This document shows positions 5,169 to 5,267 of a stretch of DNA of 5,267 bases, piece by piece. The stretch is from JAZTZP01 sp045637525 (GTDB lineage: Bacteria > Bacillota > Clostridia > UBA1381): positions 1-5,267 of the forward strand of contig JAZTZP010000110.1 in assembly GCA_045637525.1 (NCBI GenBank), read 5' to 3'. The first letter of the stretch is position 1. The number at the start of each line of letters is the position of its first letter. The notes beneath the pieces are model-generated. The model was not told the origin of the DNA. It saw only the letters and a program-made list of their open reading frames with translations, and made no database searches. Position numbers and translations under genes: made by a program.

Positions 5169-5267
5169 GTGAAATATTTTGCTTTCAGCAAAATGTGAAA
5201 TTCACACTTCGTGTGAGTGAAATCCACGCAAAGCATGGGTGAAATCTGTCGCTATGCGACAGGTTTC
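5169..5267. repeat. Array of GTGAAAT spacers alternating with short hairpins, cut by the window edge
   Basis: GTGAAAT occurs at 5169-5175, 5195-5201, 5217-5223 and 5239-5245 (steps of 26, 22 and 22). Each copy is followed by a different small hairpin: ATTTTGC/GCAAAAT (5176-5194), TCACAC/GTGTGA (5202-5216), CCACGC/GCATGG (5224-5238, one C-A mismatch that becomes a U-G pair on the other strand) and CTGTCGC/GCGACAG (5246-5262). The last stem continues as GAAAT (5241-5245) with GTTTC (5263-5267), which hints at an inverted end just outside the window. There is no coding potential here. It is not a CRISPR: the shared unit is only 7 bp and the intervening pieces are self-complementary. I cannot name the repeat family. 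Confidence 0.75.

Noticed and set aside
5169..5267. CRISPR array
   Set aside because: The constant unit is only 7 bp and the variable units are self-complementary hairpins of 15-19 bp. No cas gene is present.

Overview
The window carries one complete spore-germinant-receptor operon of the GerA family on the + strand: subunits A, B and C, then a 52-codon two-helix membrane protein. It is preceded by about 900 bases of non-coding DNA rich in hairpins and regulatory signals, and followed by a hairpin-repeat array that runs off the right edge. GerA-type receptors occur only in endospore-forming Firmicutes. The AT-rich, ATA-rich coding style, strong Shine-Dalgarno sites and a canonical ParB/Spo0J parS site fit a Clostridia-type spore former, possibly a gut Oscillospirales/Ruminococcaceae-like lineage. 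That finer placement is an inference from style, not from a search.

Layout. Bases 1-520 hold no gene I can support. They contain several strong inverted repeats: a structured stretch at about 10-326 whose two ends are related in inverted orientation, and two GC-rich hairpins at 377-431. Bases 525-710 look like a compact transcription unit: a near-consensus vegetative promoter (TTGACA, 17 bases, TATACT, with extended -10 TG), a rod-like RNA about 100 nt long, and an intrinsic terminator that overlaps an alternative 9-bp hairpin. This is either a stand-alone small RNA or an attenuator/riboswitch-like leader. A second very strong terminator (791-825), a 16-bp parS (833-848) inside a 24-bp palindrome, and a promoter resembling forespore sigma-G/sigma-F sites (862-889) come just before the first gene.

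The A subunit (919-2475) and B subunit (2486-3553) are membrane proteins. The C subunit (3597-4964) is a lipoprotein with an unusual Gly/Gln/Ser-rich linker of about 47 residues between its domains. The three are expected to assemble in the inner membrane of the spore and respond to small-molecule germinants. The 52-residue protein (4967-5125) starts 2 bases after the C gene, so it is probably co-translated and may be a small accessory subunit like the D subunits of some Bacillus receptors. A hairpin follows (5131-5167), then an array of GTGAAAT spacers alternating with short hairpins of unrelated sequence (5169 to the edge).

Points most worth following: the unassigned structured RNA with mutually exclusive hairpins, the parS embedded in the germination operon's control region, the small fourth gene, the linker in the C subunit, and the spacer/hairpin array.
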